Source: Cryptomeria japonica (lineage: Eukaryota > Streptophyta > Pinopsida > Cupressales > Cupressaceae). Taken from it: 64,000 bases of DNA. Of this stretch, positions 34,001-45,540 are shown one piece after another. Location of the stretch: the NCBI RefSeq assembly GCF_030272615.1, contig NC_081413.1, positions 184,185,451 through 184,249,450 of the forward strand, in the 5' to 3' direction. The translations under genes were made by a program, and so were the position numbers. Numbering within the stretch: position 1 is the stretch's first letter; each line of letters begins with the position of its first letter. Below the pieces are notes generated by a model that saw nothing but the letters and a program-made list of their open reading frames with translations, had not been told where the DNA came from and made no database searches.

Positions 34001-35048
34001 TTACCTTCTTCTAGTCATCATACCTTTAATCTTATCACCAATAATCTGATTTTTAGAATGATTTAGTCTTACATACCTCAGAGTCTTCTGATTGTTTTGA
34101 TCCTCAGGTTCCTGCACATCATCACTAGCAACAACAACATCCAGATTAATAGTCTCTATCAGATCATTCTTCTTAGTTTCTTTAGGTTCAATAGGAGCTA
34201 AAACAACATGTTGACCATCATCATAAGCTCTGATCTCCTTCCCAAGGTTTTCATCCACCTTCACATTTACACTCTCAACTATCTTTCCCAGCCTCTTATT
34301 ATAGAATTGATAGGATTTTCTATTTGTAGAATATCCCAAACAGATACCTTCATCACTTTTAACATCAAAATTTTGAATATCCTCATCTCTCTTCATATAG
34401 AATTTTCTACCAAAAACCAAGAAATATTTCACAGTAGGAACATGACCAAACCAAAGCTCATAAGGGGTCTTACCGGTATCACCTTTGATATGAACTCTAT
34501 TGAGTGTATAGACTATTGTGCTAATAGCTTCTATCAAATATACCTTCAAAACATTTCCTTCAATCAACATAGTTCTTACAACATCTAAAACAATACGGTT
34601 CTTCCTTTCAACAATCCCATTCGGTTGTGAGGTCCTAGGAACATATAGCTATCTTCTGATTCCATGCATCTCAGAGAAATAATTGAACTCATCAGAACAT
34701 AATTCTCCACCTCTATCAGATCTCAGACACTTCAGTTTCAACTTTAGCTTTGAATATCTTAAATTTCTCAAATGCTTCTAATTTTTCCTTCAAAAAGACA
34801 ACCCACATCATTATGGAATAATCATCAATTAGAAACATAAAGTATTTATCACCCTGCACACTTCTAACATTTGTAGGTCCACACAGGTCAGTATGCACAA
34901 GATCCAACAATCTATTAGATGTATACCATTTTCTCTTGAAAGAAATTCTTGTTTTCTTACTCAACTGACATTCCTTACATACCAGATTAACATGCTTAAC
35001 AATCTTAGGTAGATCCCTAACAACTTGTGTAGAACTGATCTTGATCAA
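34001..35048 (-). pseudogene. C4 integrase
   Basis: 35048 to 34716 holds LVCKECQLSKKTRISFKR and LLDLVHTDLCGP with the first Asp. A frameshift near 34720 is followed by RSDRGGEL (second Asp) and PNGIVERKNR (catalytic Glu) in another frame, with one stop. 34570 to 34001 continues NRVHIKGDTGKTPYELWFGH to TLRYVRLNHSKNQ and ends in the Lys/Arg-rich KGMMTRRR. Confidence 0.88.
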
Positions 35049-35573
35049 TTAATCAAATTTTACATGACACATTCTTCTATGCCACAACCAACTCTCATCT
35101 ATCTTAGTAATCAAAAAACTTTTCTCACCAACATTCAAATAATTTTTTTTACCTTCAATCTTAGTTCCAGATGCACTCTCTATACCAGAGGCATTCAAGA
35201 TCTTGCATTTACCATCTTTGAATTGTAGATCATAACCCTTATCAACCATCTGTCCAACACTCAAAAGATTATGCTTCAAACCTTCAACATACAAAATATC
35301 ATCAGTGTTATGCTTACCATCAAAAGAAATAGAACCTCTCCCATGGATTACACAGGCTTTGTCATCTCCAAATCTAACTATTCAACCATCATACCTTTCC
35401 ATGCTTACAAATTTTCTTTTGTCACTAATCATATGATGTGAACAACCGTTGTCAATCACCCATACACCCTTTTATTCTACCTTTGCAGCCAAAGCTTTCT
35501 CCTCAACAAAACAACTAGTGGAATCAATAGGCATGGGTCTATCCTCTTTAATGGAAATAAACACAACTTCATC
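35049..35573 (-). pseudogene. C4 protease and GAG-pre-integrase
   Basis: WVIDNGCSHHMISDKRKF keeps the catalytic Asp but has N for S in the D-S-G triad. LYVEGLKHNLLSVGQMVDKG and WLWHRRMCHVKFD follow. Stops lie near 35383, 35475 and 35049. Confidence 0.82.
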
Positions 35574-36631
35574 TCATTTTGATTCATCATCTGTAACACC
35601 TTCATTTGCAGCATAATAATAGTTCTTCTGGCTCCTAAAGTTTTGGTTAAACTTATAAGGCTTATCATACTTTTCATGATTCTCATATCTATCATTCCTA
35701 TCATGCTTATCAAACTTATCATGTTTGTCATACTTAGCCATTCTCTCTGGGCATCTAGAAGAAAAATGTCCTATCTTATTACAAGAAAAATATTTCAAGG
35801 GCAACTTTCCATCATACTTACCGACACCTTTAGGCAATCTCCGGGCAATCAAGGCAATCTCCGGGCAATCAATGCTTCAAGCTCATCGGACTCTCTTTCT
35901 TGCTATGCGATCTCTCTTCTTTCTCTTTCATATCTGGATATCCTACACTCATTAGGATCATACTTCTTCTTATCAAATACCAATGTTGATGCTTTAAATG
36001 TTGTCTCAGACTTTCCATGTGATTCTCCAAATTCGCTCAGCTCAAATGCAACAAGTTTTCCAACCAACACATCTCTTGTCACTGTAGTTATACTCTGAAT
36101 CTCATCAATAGGGGCAACCTTACGTTTATAAGCAGCAGGCAAAGATCTCAGCACCTTAGCAACAATCTCATCTTCTTCAATCTTTCCACCAGTAGATCTG
36201 ATACCAAGGACAAGGTCATTCACCTTAGCCATGTATGAATGTATTCTATCATCATCTCCCATCTTCAATGTCTCATAATTTCCCTTTAAAATTTGCAACT
36301 TAGCAACTTTCACTTGACTATCACCTTCATATAGGATTTCAAGCTCCACCCAGATCTCATGTGTGGTTTGAAGTTCCATAACATTTATCATTTCAGAATC
36401 AGTCAGGGCACTAAGAAATTCTTCCTTCACTTTGATGTTATATTCAACTTCCTTAACCTCATCAGGAGTGGATGGTCCATTCTAAGGAACCAAATAGGCA
36501 TTCCTAGTAATCTTCCAATAATATTCTCCAAGACATTTCAAATGCACATCCATATGTCTCTTCCACACAATATAGTTGCTTTCATCAAACCTCAGACTGT
36601 CTTTCTTGAAAATAATACCTTGAGCTACCAT
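35574..36631 (-). pseudogene. C4 Gag
   Basis: Begins MVAQGIIFKKDSLRF with ATG at 36631, one stop near 36484, then a clean stretch (MINVMELQTTHEIWVELEIL, LRSLPAAYKRKVAPIDEIQ, VLVGKLVAFELSEFGESHGK). The knuckle reads YFSCNKIGHFSSRC: the first Cys is Tyr, a single G-to-A change. A duplicated GGGCAATC motif near 35833-35867 breaks the frame between the two parts. Confidence 0.88.
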
Positions 36632-36674
36632 CCTAGATCTCCTCAAGCGATTAAGCTTCTACCGGAGGATCTAG

Positions 36675-36685
36675 CTCTGATATCA
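36675..36685 (-). promoter_or_regulatory. C4 primer binding site
   Basis: - strand TGATATCAGAG, one transition from the initiator tRNA-Met PBS, two bases inside the 5' LTR. Confidence 0.88.
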
Positions 36686-36687
36686 AT

Positions 36688-37951
36688 TGTTAGCAGCAAT
36701 CAAGAAGAAAGATTGAGGGGGGGGTGGTGAATTAGTCTTCAACGGATCAAAGAAAATTAAACTTCAAAACATAAACTGGTAGACTGCAGTAATAACATAT
36801 ATGCAAATTAACAACACAACACAAAACACCAAGATTTTGAAGTGGAAAAGACGGTTAAGGGAAAAACCACGGTGGGAACCTACCCATAGTAAGATGATAC
36901 TCTGTAGTAGTATGTGAAAATATTATAATGGGGAATGCACATGCATTCAGGCACACTGCCTATAGCTCATTACTCAAAATATATATGCCCGAAAGGCTAC
37001 AACCCTCAGGGAAGTCTCACTGGTTTACAATATGATTCGGACTACAATCCGGAAGGAATGCACTACAATGATAGCATCTACAAATGCCTAATGACAGTTC
37101 CGATTAAGCATAGTTGTCTGCTCTGCAACACAAATATCACCTCAACACTTCACTGAATGATAAATCTCTTGTTCTCACAATCACCTCTCTCTAATAATGT
37201 AGACATAATACCAACACCTAAATTACATAAGCATTTCACCTATATATACAAATCATCAACCTTGATAACAAGGTTGAATAAACCCTCAACCCTCATCTTA
37301 TAGTTACAAAAATTCAATTGCATGATACAAAGATCGACCACCAGACAAATATTATGATTTACATTACATAGAATGGACCTAATTCAAATTCCCAAACAAT
37401 TACATCCATCGAAAATCCCGCCAAGATCAACTGCAACACGCTACACCACCAAAATTATCGCATAACACAAAAATCATCACCGGTTCATAGAAATCACCAA
37501 AAAATCACACAATGATCAATGTAGATCACAAAAACAAATAGGACATGACTAGGAAACACCAACAAGAACATTAGAATCATCTGGAATAGTTGCACCAACA
37601 CCTCTTTTCAAATCTTCGTCGGTCAACATCTCAATGCTCAAGAACACAACCAATCAACAATTGTCACGAGGAAATAAAAAATTTAGAACACCAAATCATG
37701 AACCATCTAAAATGAAGATACACAAGATTATCCCAAACAATATCCCAAAGTATTAGCACAAGATCTGATCATAGCAGAATATACCGGATTCTGCAAAATA
37801 GAGATTAGCAAAACCAAACTACAAAACTAGATCAAAAACTCTTCCCAAACTCACTAAAATAACTCACATATATGTTGACATAAATGACAACAACATATCC
37901 GAGCAGCAACATTGATCAACCAAATCCAATAATCTCCCCAATAATTCAATA
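36688..37951 (-). repeat. C4 5' LTR
   Basis: Aligns with 30868-32130, but at its outer end has about 21 extra bases (ATCTCCCCAATAATTCAATA) beyond the point where the 3' LTR meets its PPT. The TG end has decayed to TA. Confidence 0.85.
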
Positions 37952-37956
37952 GAGGA

Positions 37957-38520
37957 AGAGGTTTACATTGAACAACTTGATGGATTTTCACTGTCGGATG
38001 ATGGAGACATGGTGTGTAAGTTGAAGAAAGATCTTTATGGATTGAAACAAGCTCCTAGAGCCTGGTATGCTAGATTAGATAAATACTTGTTGAAGTTGGG
38101 ATTTACTAAAGGTGCTACTGACAGTAATCTGTATTTCAAGATTGAAAATGATAATATCTTGATTGTTGAAGTATTTATAGATGATATTATCTTTGGTGGT
38201 GATGATAACTTGAGCATGAAGTTTGTCGATGATATGCAAAAATAATTTGAGATTTCTATGATTGGTGAGATGAAATTCTTCTTAGGTTTGCAGATTGTTC
38301 AGATAGGAAATGGAATATTCATATCTCAAACTAAGAATGTGAAGGAATTTCTAAAGAAGTTTGGATTAGATGACTCCAAACCGGTTGGAACTCCTATGGT
38401 GACTGGTTGTAAATTGTCTAAAAATGATGAATCTCCGAAAGCTAATCCGAGTTTCTACAGATCTATGGTTGGTGGACTACTATATCTTACTCAGACTAGG
38501 CCTGACATTATGCATGTTGT
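37957..38520 (+). pseudogene. C3 reverse transcriptase, C-terminal part
   Basis: RT resumes as EEVYIEQLDGFSLSDDGD, LKKDLYGLKQAPRAWYARL, VEVFIDDIIFGGDDNLSM (catalytic Asp pair kept, Y-V changed to F-I) and, after one TAA at 38243-38245, MIGEMKFFLGLQIVQ and SFYRSMVGGLLYLTQTRPD. Apart from that stop the frame is clean to 39151. Confidence 0.92.
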
Positions 38521-39151
38521 GTGTATGGCTACTAGATATCAAGCTGATCTAAAGGAGAGTCATGTCACTTCTATTAAGAGGATATTCAGATACCTAAAGG
38601 GAACTGTGGATTATGGTTTATGGTACTTGAGGAATGATGATTTCATGTTGTGTTTCTACACTGATGCTGATTGGGCTAGTGATTTAAATGATTGGAAGAG
38701 CACTATCGGTGGAGAATTATTTTTGGGTAAGAAGTTGGTGTCATGGGATAGCAAGAAACAAGATTCAGTGTCCTTATCTACTGTTGAAGCTGAGTACATT
38801 GATGCTGCTAGTAATTGCACTCAGGTGGTTTGGATGAAGCAAATGTTGAAAGATATCAGAGTTATTCATGATGAGCCTACTGTTATATACTATGATAGTT
38901 CCAGTGCTATCAACATGTCAAATAATCCAGCGCAGCATTCGAAGACTAAGCATATATCAATCAAATATCATTACTTGAGAGAGAAAGTCAGTGAGGAGAA
39001 GGTGAAGCTGGAGTATGTATCTACAAAAGAACAAATATCTGATATTTTCACTAAGATTTTGCCTACAGATACATTTGTCTATTTGAGAGACAAGTTAGGG
39101 GTATCCACCCCTCTTGATGAGATCTGGATGCATTCAGTTTCATCGATCTAG
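38521..39151 (+). pseudogene. C3 RNase H
   Basis: Clean frame with FYTDADWASDLNDWKSTIGG, LVSWDSKKQDSVSLSTVEAEY, YYDSSSAINMSNNPAQHSKT, HISIKYHYLREKVSEEKV and STKEQISDIFTKILP. All catalytic acidic positions appear present. It ends at a TAG after HSVSSI. Confidence 0.92.
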
Positions 39152-39441
39152 TGGATTTCAGAGCCTTATTCTTTTATCAGGATTGGTGTGTTGGTGTTGC
39201 TCCACTGCTGGAGTAGTCTGTGTTTTGGGGAGAGAGATTTGTGCTTCATATTCAAAGGGGGAGAATAGGTCTAGTTATCTAATTTGTGCTCTTTGGCATT
39301 ATTGTCAAAGGGGGAGAAAGGTCATGTGAAAAAATGCTTTATCTATCATGATCTTAGGGGGAGTTTTCCGGTGATATCTTCTTTCTTTGCATTGACTGTT
39401 TTTCACATTCATATGTTGCCATCAATGCCAAAGGGGGAGAT
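39152..39441 (+). promoter_or_regulatory. C3 3' untranslated region with four PPT-like tracts
   Basis: AAAGGGGGAGAA (39254), AAAGGGGGAGAAAGG (39307), TTAGGGGGAGTTTT (about 39354) and AAAGGGGGAGAT (39430) directly before the LTR. Repeated PPTs upstream of the 3' LTR are a described feature of Sireviruses. Confidence 0.82.
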
Positions 39442-40691
39442 TCTTGGATATTATTGGATATGGTTGGCCATTTCTACTGCTAGGATATGTTGTTTTCATT
39501 GATGTCAACATATTCCTGTGATTTATTCTGGTGTGATTGGGAAGATTTTCTTATCCAGTTTGCAGTTCTTTGTTTTACCGGACTTTGTCGGTATTTCCTC
39601 CGGTATATTCCAATGTGATCAGATCTAGTTCTGAGCCTTTAGGATATTGTTTTAGTTGGTCTTGTGTATCTTGATTTCAGATGGTTTGTGATTTAGTGCT
39701 CTGCAAGTTATCTTTTTTCATGATAGTTACTGATTGGTTGTGTTCTTGAGCTTCTAGACGTTGACAAATGAAGATTTGAAAAGTGGTGTTGGTGCAGTTG
39801 TTATGGATGATTCTAACATGCTTGTTGGTGTTTCCTAGTAATGTCCTATTTATTTTGATGATTTGTATTGATCGTTGTGTGAGTTCTTGGTGGTTTTCAT
39901 CAACCGGTATTGACTTTTGTGTTATGTGATATTTCTAGTGGTGTAGCATGTTGTAGTTGATCTTGGCATGATTTATGGTGGAGTTGATCATTTGAGAATT
40001 TAGGTCCATATTATGTCATGTAAATCATTATATTGGTCCGGTGGTCGATCTTTATATCATGTGATGTAATTTTATAATTGAGGGTTGAGGGTTTAGCCGA
40101 CCTTGTTATCAAGGTTGATGAATTGTATATATAGGTGCGTTATTCATGTAGTTTGGGTGTCGATGTTGTGTCTACATTATTAGAGAGAGGTGTATGTGTG
40201 AACAAGTGATTTATCTTCTGGTGTTGAGTTTGAGGTGAGATTGGTGTTGCAGGGGAGACATTTGTGCTTAATCAGAACTGTAATCATGCATTTGGAGATG
40301 TTATTCTTTTAGTTCACTTCTTCTAGATTGTAGTCTGAATCTTATTGTAAGTCAGTGAGACTTCCCTGAGGGTTGTAGCCTTCTGAGAAAATATCTTTTG
40401 AGCAGTGAGCTCTAGGAAGTGTGCCTGAATGCACATGCATTCCCCATTGTAATATTTTCACATACTACTGCAGAGTATCATCTTACTAGGGGTAGGTTCC
40501 CACTGTGATTTTTCCCTTAATTGGGTTTTCCACCTCAAAAATCTTGGTGTTGTGTGTTGTGTTGTTAATTTGCTTATCTTTTTATTGTTGCAGTTTGTTA
40601 TATTTGTTATTGTGCCTAACGTTTGATATTCCAGTGAAGACTGATTCACCCCCCTATCCCTTTTAGTCTTCCTTCTTGGCTGTTGCTAACA
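39442..40691 (+). repeat. C3 3' LTR (1250 bp)
   Basis: Starts TCTTGGATATTATTGG (TG decayed to TC) and ends TGTTGCTAACA. The palindromic element near 39577-39592 (ACCGGACTTTGTCGGT) corresponds to that in the 5' LTR. Confidence 0.92.
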
Positions 40692-41437
40692 AATATACTT
40701 AGTCATAGGATTGAACAAAGGATTCTAGGGATAAAACCAAAAATAATGGTGACCCCATGTCCAAATTCTTTCCTCCAAATAACATTTATATCGTTTGAAG
40801 AAATGGTGGTCACCATAAAGAACCTTTAGCATAGGTGAAAATCTCTAATCTCTTCTTTCAATTAGGAAGTCAATGCTCTAAAATCCATATATGCAAATTA
40901 GGGAGGGACGACCAAAGATGGTCAAACCTACAAAATAGATCATTCTTAGAAAAAAATCTCATTGTCTACCATATTCTACTCTAGGACTACCACGAGCGTG
41001 GACAAAGCACAAGGGAGTGACACCAATTTGGATCTATAAGGACATAATTCATTCACTAAAGGATTATGACTCAAAGTTATAGCATAAGAAAAAGATAATG
41101 GGTCTCGCACGATGCCAACAAATATGTCAATAGGGATAAATCCATCATGAAGAAAACAAGATGACAATACAAGAAAGTCACCCAAGGCTAAACTTCCCTC
41201 TAAACTAAGCATGCTCATTAAAAGCTTCAAATTAGCTCCAAAAATAGTGTTATGAGCTATAACAAGTGGTGGAAAGATATCATCAAAGAGCATAGTGGGG
41301 GTTATAACATTGAGTGGGAACTGGGTATTTGAAATCTTAGAGTAGAGGTGAAGCAAGAATGTTGTCAATGGTCAATTGTAGTATAGATATCTTAAATATT
41401 TTTATTTAAAAATATCAAAGATATTAATTTACTGTAG

Positions 41438-41440
<3 letters not shown>

Positions 41441-41477
<37 letters not shown>
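41441..41477. repeat. (AT)n microsatellite
   Basis: Uninterrupted AT dinucleotides, about 18 units. Confidence 0.95.
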
Positions 41478-41480
<3 letters not shown>

Positions 41481-41736
41481 TAACCTATGTATAGTAAAAC
41501 AAAATTTAAAATTATAAAATAATTCTTAAACAAGTAAAATAAAATAAAATAACTCTCAAGTAACTATAAGTATCTTAAACACACTTTAGATTTATACCTT
41601 AAATATTTTATTTAAAAACTATTTATATTTTTAAAAATCATTTATGCATATTTTATTATATAATTATTTTTAAAGTACCAATATTATTTTAATTATAAAT
41701 TATATTATTAAATATTATTTTATTTAGTGTTATTTA

Positions 41737-41738
41737 AA

Positions 41739-41803
<65 letters not shown>

Positions 41804-41804
41804 T

Positions 41805-41866
<62 letters not shown>
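41737..41866. repeat. Compound microsatellite (AT)n-(AG)n-(GT)n-(GA)n
   Basis: AT to 41764, AG to 41799, a TTTAT break, GT to 41828, then GA to about 41866, with the break sequence AGATTTAT appearing after both GA runs. Confidence 0.95.
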
Positions 41867-41870
<4 letters not shown>

Positions 41871-42177
41871 TTATATGTCTATTATTTAATAGTGTTTTAA
41901 TAAGAGATCTGCATACAAATGTATTTAAGATATCTATGCTAGTTGATGTAAATTACCATTAAAAAGAGAATGTATCACAATCTAAAGTTATATTTCTACT
42001 ATTCTTCCATCTAATTAAAAATTCATAAATCAACAATTATTATGTATAAAATATATTGTTGATGAAATTAATCTTTACTCTACATCTCATATATATATTT
42101 CAAAGCATCTTTTATGTAACTTTTATTACATACTTTAACTTGCTAACTTTTAAGCCAACTTATAATATATTAAAAAA

Positions 42178-42514
42178 TGTTAGAGTTATCTTGTATTAGC
42201 TAATAATTATTTATTTAATTATTAGTCTATTATACTCTACGCTTAAGCTAAACTTAGGCATTTAATAATATTGTAGGTATTTAATAATTATTCTCTAATT
42301 ATTAAATACTCTTTATCCCTTTAGGGTTTCTTTAGGGTTTCTATTCTCCTGTCATAAGGATTGTATTGTAAGTTTTCTTTTTCAATTCCCTCTCTGAAAT
42401 GATAATCTTTTCTTCAAAACCTTTTTTGTGTTCTATCTCCAATCTTCTCATGACAGGTATTTTGCTTGCAAATTCTCTTGGGATCTCAGAAGTTGTACTT
42501 TCTCAACTTCTTCA
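42178..42514 (+). repeat. C5 5' LTR (337 bp)
   Basis: TGTTAGAGTTATCTTG to CAACTTCTTCA. Includes a doubled TTTAGGGTTTC motif near 42320-42340. Confidence 0.93.
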
Positions 42515-42527
42515 TGGTATTAGAGCC
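42515..42527 (+). promoter_or_regulatory. C5 primer binding site
   Basis: TGGTATTAGAGCC, one base from the initiator tRNA-Met complement, with no spacer after the LTR. Confidence 0.92.
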
Positions 42528-43309
42528 ATCATCTGCTACTGCTTGTCCCTGATTTCTTTTTAGAAGATTTTCTCTGGAGGCAAGGGTTTCAGTTCTTTTT
42601 CAGAGTTTTTAGTTTGGATCTGGGGTATCTTTTTTTATTTCTAGGCATTTTGATCTCAAAAGGACCTAACCATTGAGCTTTGAGAATTTTTTTTTGAGTT
42701 TGGCCCTTACAGGCATGTTTTTCAAGAAAAACAATTTATTTTTTTATATTTTTATGTCCTACAAGAGGATTTTTTTTCTTTTTTCCATAACTTGGGCAAA
42801 TAGAGTCGGATTTTCGAAAACGAATAGGCGCTGGAAAGCTCTTTCGAGCCCTACTCATATCTGGTGGTGAGATTTAGTGATTTTTTCATTTGGTACCTAT
42901 TTTTTTCCATCCAAGTCAGCGCTCTTTTTTGCACTCTAGGAGCCATAAATTGGGCAAACGGACTCCGTTTTCAGAAAATGGATAGGCATTGGAAAGTTCT
43001 TGGAGAGTTCTTCTCAGATTTGGAGTTTTTTTTTTTTTCAAAAAAATCACCAAGTACACAAGATAGTGTATGTCGCATTTTCTTTGCTCTTGTCTTCTTT
43101 TCTGGCTATCAGATTCTACTGGGTTTTTGTTTTACATATTGTTGGGGGGGGGTGTTATTTTTTACTATTTTCTGTTGTTTACTTTAGAAAATCAGAACAC
43201 CCAAACTCAAAACAAACAAACAAAAACCCCTTCTGCATCTTCTATCTAGTCTGAAAGATCACTTAATTAAAATAATCAAGAGTAGGTCCAAGTTCAGGTA
43301 CAGGTGCCC
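42528..43309 (+). other. C5 leader
   Basis: About 780 bp, T-rich, with no supported frame. Two related stretches near 42790-42850 and 42945-43020 (ANTTGGGCAAA..GANTCNGNTTTNNGAAAANG) look like an old internal duplication. Confidence 0.6.
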
Positions 43310-44270
43310 ATGGCAAATTCTTCAGTTGAGCTTCTTACATCCCAGACCTATCACCTCTGGAAAGCTCGTATGACGAGGCTTCTTAGATCAAGGGGTTGTG
43401 GTCATGTTTGGATGCAAATCAGCCGTTGTTGCAACATCATTTTGAGATTCTTCAGCACCAGAATAAGATGGATGAGGCTATGAGTGTCATCTCCTTACAT
43501 GTTTAAGACAAATTTCTTTTTCACCTTGATGGTTTGCTCACTCCTCAGGCTATGTGGTCCAAATTTGAAACTCTCTTTGGTATTGTCAATGAGTTCAGAG
43601 CATTATAGATTGAGGCCGATCTCTCTTCCTTGTTACCTGAGTCTTTTCCTCACATTGAGGATTTTCTGAACAAGTTCAAAACCACCAGATCTATCTTACA
43701 CAGTTATAGTAAGAATAAGACAGACCCAAAGTGTATTTACCTGATTCTCTCTAAGCTTTGAGGTCCCTATCAGATATTTGCTTCCACATTTTATTCTACT
43801 ATGGATGCGTTGGGTACACACTTCACCATGCCTACTTTTGATGTATTATGTGATCGCTTGACTCGTGAGTAGGCTCACCTATCTCAGTTGGACACTCTCA
43901 TAGGATCACAAATGAAAGCATTGGTTTCTCAGAGATCTAAAGAGAACAAGAAGTAGAAACTAAAGCCTAAGAAGGATTCAGCTGGCAACGAGCGTTCCTC
44001 CAAGCCACCACCTAAGTCTGATTACAAACCAAAGTCCTATCCCACACAAGAGCACTCTTCTCAGTGTGGTGAATCTTCCTCCAAGACTAAGAAGAAGTCA
44101 GATGAACTTTGCAGTTTTTGTGGCAAAGAAGGTCATCCAGTTTCTTGTTGTTGGAAATGATTAGAGGCCTTCGAGGCAGCCATGCAACATCATCATATTT
44201 CTCCTCCTCAGCCTCCATCTCCTCTTCTACTAGGAAAGGACATGCTCTTTCTGCATGAGCTATTCCTTCT
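43310..44270 (+). pseudogene. C5 Gag
   Basis: Starts MANSSVELLTSQTYHLWKAR. A frameshift near 43395 is followed by EILQHQNKMDEAMSVISLHV and, past stops, TPQAMWSKFETLFGI, FNKFKTTRSIL-like and FTMPTFDVLCDRLTRE segments of the copia Gag domain. The knuckle CSFCGKEGHPVSCC lies near 44109-44150. Seven stops are read here (TAA 43504, TAG 43606, TGA 43759, TAG 43870, TAG 43954, TGA 44158 and a frame exit after it). Confidence 0.85.
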
Positions 44271-44640
44271 GCATCCACTTGGACTATTGATTTCGGGGCT
44301 TCTCACCACATGACACACTCACCACAACTTGTTACCTCACTTGCTCACAGTAATACTTTATAGATTGCAATTGGTGACTAAGCACAACTTTCAGTTTCAG
44401 GTTTAGGTTCAGTTCCGTTGACAGGTGGTTATTTTCAGAACCTCCTCTTTTTTTATCAGATTTGTGATTCTGGCTCTGGTAAAACGGTTGAGTTCTCACC
44501 AAATGATATGGTTATTTGAGAGCTCCACGATCCTGATTTGGTTGTGGCTACTGGCAGTGCTGATCCTGATTCTCAGTTATATCAGTTGGATGGCTTTGAG
44601 AGTCCAGATGGTTCAGGTGTTTCTCTTATAGCACATGCAA
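44271..44640 (+). pseudogene. C5 protease
   Basis: Reads ASTWTIDFGASHHMTHSPQ: the active site is D-F-G-A where D-S-G-A is expected (TCC or TCT to TTC). LGSVPLTGGYFQNLLF and VIxELHDPDLVVATGS follow, with stops at 44361, 44379 and 44517. From 44271 to about 46850 no indel is needed to follow the frame. Confidence 0.82.
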
Positions 44641-45540
44641 ATTCAGTGAGCAGACTGTGGCATGAGATTTTTGGCCATGTCAACTACAGATACTTACAAA
44701 AGATGAGCACATAGGCACTGGTTATTGGGATCCCTCAGATATCCTATATTGATGGTGTATGTCAAGATCATGCACTTGGCAAGCATCATCATGATCCTTT
44801 TCCTACAGGAAGAGCCACCCGTGCTAAGGCACCCTTGGATTTGATCCACAGTGATCTTATGTCATTTCCAACTCCATCTTTTTCAAGGTCCAAGTATTTG
44901 CTCACTTTCATTGATGACTTCTCCAAATGCACATGTGTGTACTTTCTTAAGTACAAGTCTGATGTCTTTGATTCATTTTGAGTCTTTAAGACATTTGTAG
45001 AGAAGCATTCTAGTCTTTCTATAAAGAGGATACACACAGATAATGGGAGAGAATATGTGAATCAGGATTTTATAGATTTATGCACAAAGCATGGTTTGCA
45101 GCATCAGTTATCAGTTCCTCACACCCCTTAGCAGAATGGTGTTGCTGAGAGAAAGATCAAAACACTAAGGGAGATGGACAATTGTATGCTTCAGTCACGT
45201 TCTATGCAACCTTCTTTTTGGGCTGAGGCAGTTAATTGTGCCACCTATATTCAGAATCAAATGCCTCATAAGGCATTGTGCCAGTTGACTCCTGAGGAGG
45301 CTTGGTCCCATGTCAAGTCCGATGTTTCTTCATTCTGAGTTTTTGGTAGTGAGGCTTGGGCATTTATTCCAGATACTCAGAGGAAAGGCATGAAGAGGAA
45401 GAGTCGACCAATCATTTTTGTTGGCTACTGTGAGGATGTTAAGGTGTACAAGTTGTTTGATGCTAATTCCAGAGAGGTCCTGTTTAGGCGTGATGTCCAG
45501 TTTGATGAGTGCCTTCCTTAGATAAATTCTCCATTAGTAG
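44641..45540 (+). pseudogene. C5 integrase
   Basis: RLWHEIFGHVNYRYLQKM and GVCQDHALGKHH form the zinc-binding part. LDLIHSDLMSFPTPSFSRS holds the first Asp, HTDNGREYVNQDF the second, QNGVAERKIKTLRE the Glu. The C-terminal part reads VFGSEAWAFIPDTQRKG and FVGYCEDVKVYKLFD. Stops at 44712, 44979, 45129, 45336 and 45519. Confidence 0.9.

Larger units (their letters stand above)
30868..37951 (-). mobile_element. C4: same-family copia element inverted inside C3 RT
   Basis: LTRs at 30868-32130 and 36688-37951 (about 1263 bp), - strand. Flanks are GATGA (30863-30867) and GAGGA (37952-37956); one base differs, and removing the element with one flank restores RT frame and length. A TGATATCAGAG PBS lies inside the right LTR and a PPT inside the left LTR. 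All copia domains are present but broken by stops and frameshifts. The two LTRs start differently at the U3 end. Confidence 0.93.
26577..40691 (+). mobile_element. C3: copia element of Sirevirus-like structure, split by C4
   Basis: LTRs at 26577-27825 and 39442-40691 (1249 and 1250 bp) are flanked by perfect AATAT duplications (26572-26576, 40692-40696). A TGGTATCAGAG PBS, gag, protease, integrase, RT and RNase H follow in copia order on the + strand. Four GGGGGAG tracts precede the 3' LTR. C4, an inverted member of the same family, splits RT at 30867. Multiple stops and a lost protease Asp make it defective. Confidence 0.94.
40692..42177. other. Inter-element region with microsatellites
   Basis: About 1.5 kb between C3 and C5. 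A 130-codon - strand frame at 40976-41368 (MTTFLLHLYSKISNTQFPLN...) is not recognised and has no support beyond its length. The right two thirds are very AT-rich and hold the simple repeats listed below. Confidence 0.6.

Noticed and set aside
37931-37951. Filler DNA between C4 and the resumed C3 RT
   Set aside because: Counting it as the outer end of the C4 LTR makes both LTRs about 1263 bp and leaves GATGA/GAGGA as target copies that restore the RT frame.
40976-41368. 130-codon - strand frame
   Set aside because: No recognisable domain, in AT-rich DNA between elements; left as unassigned.
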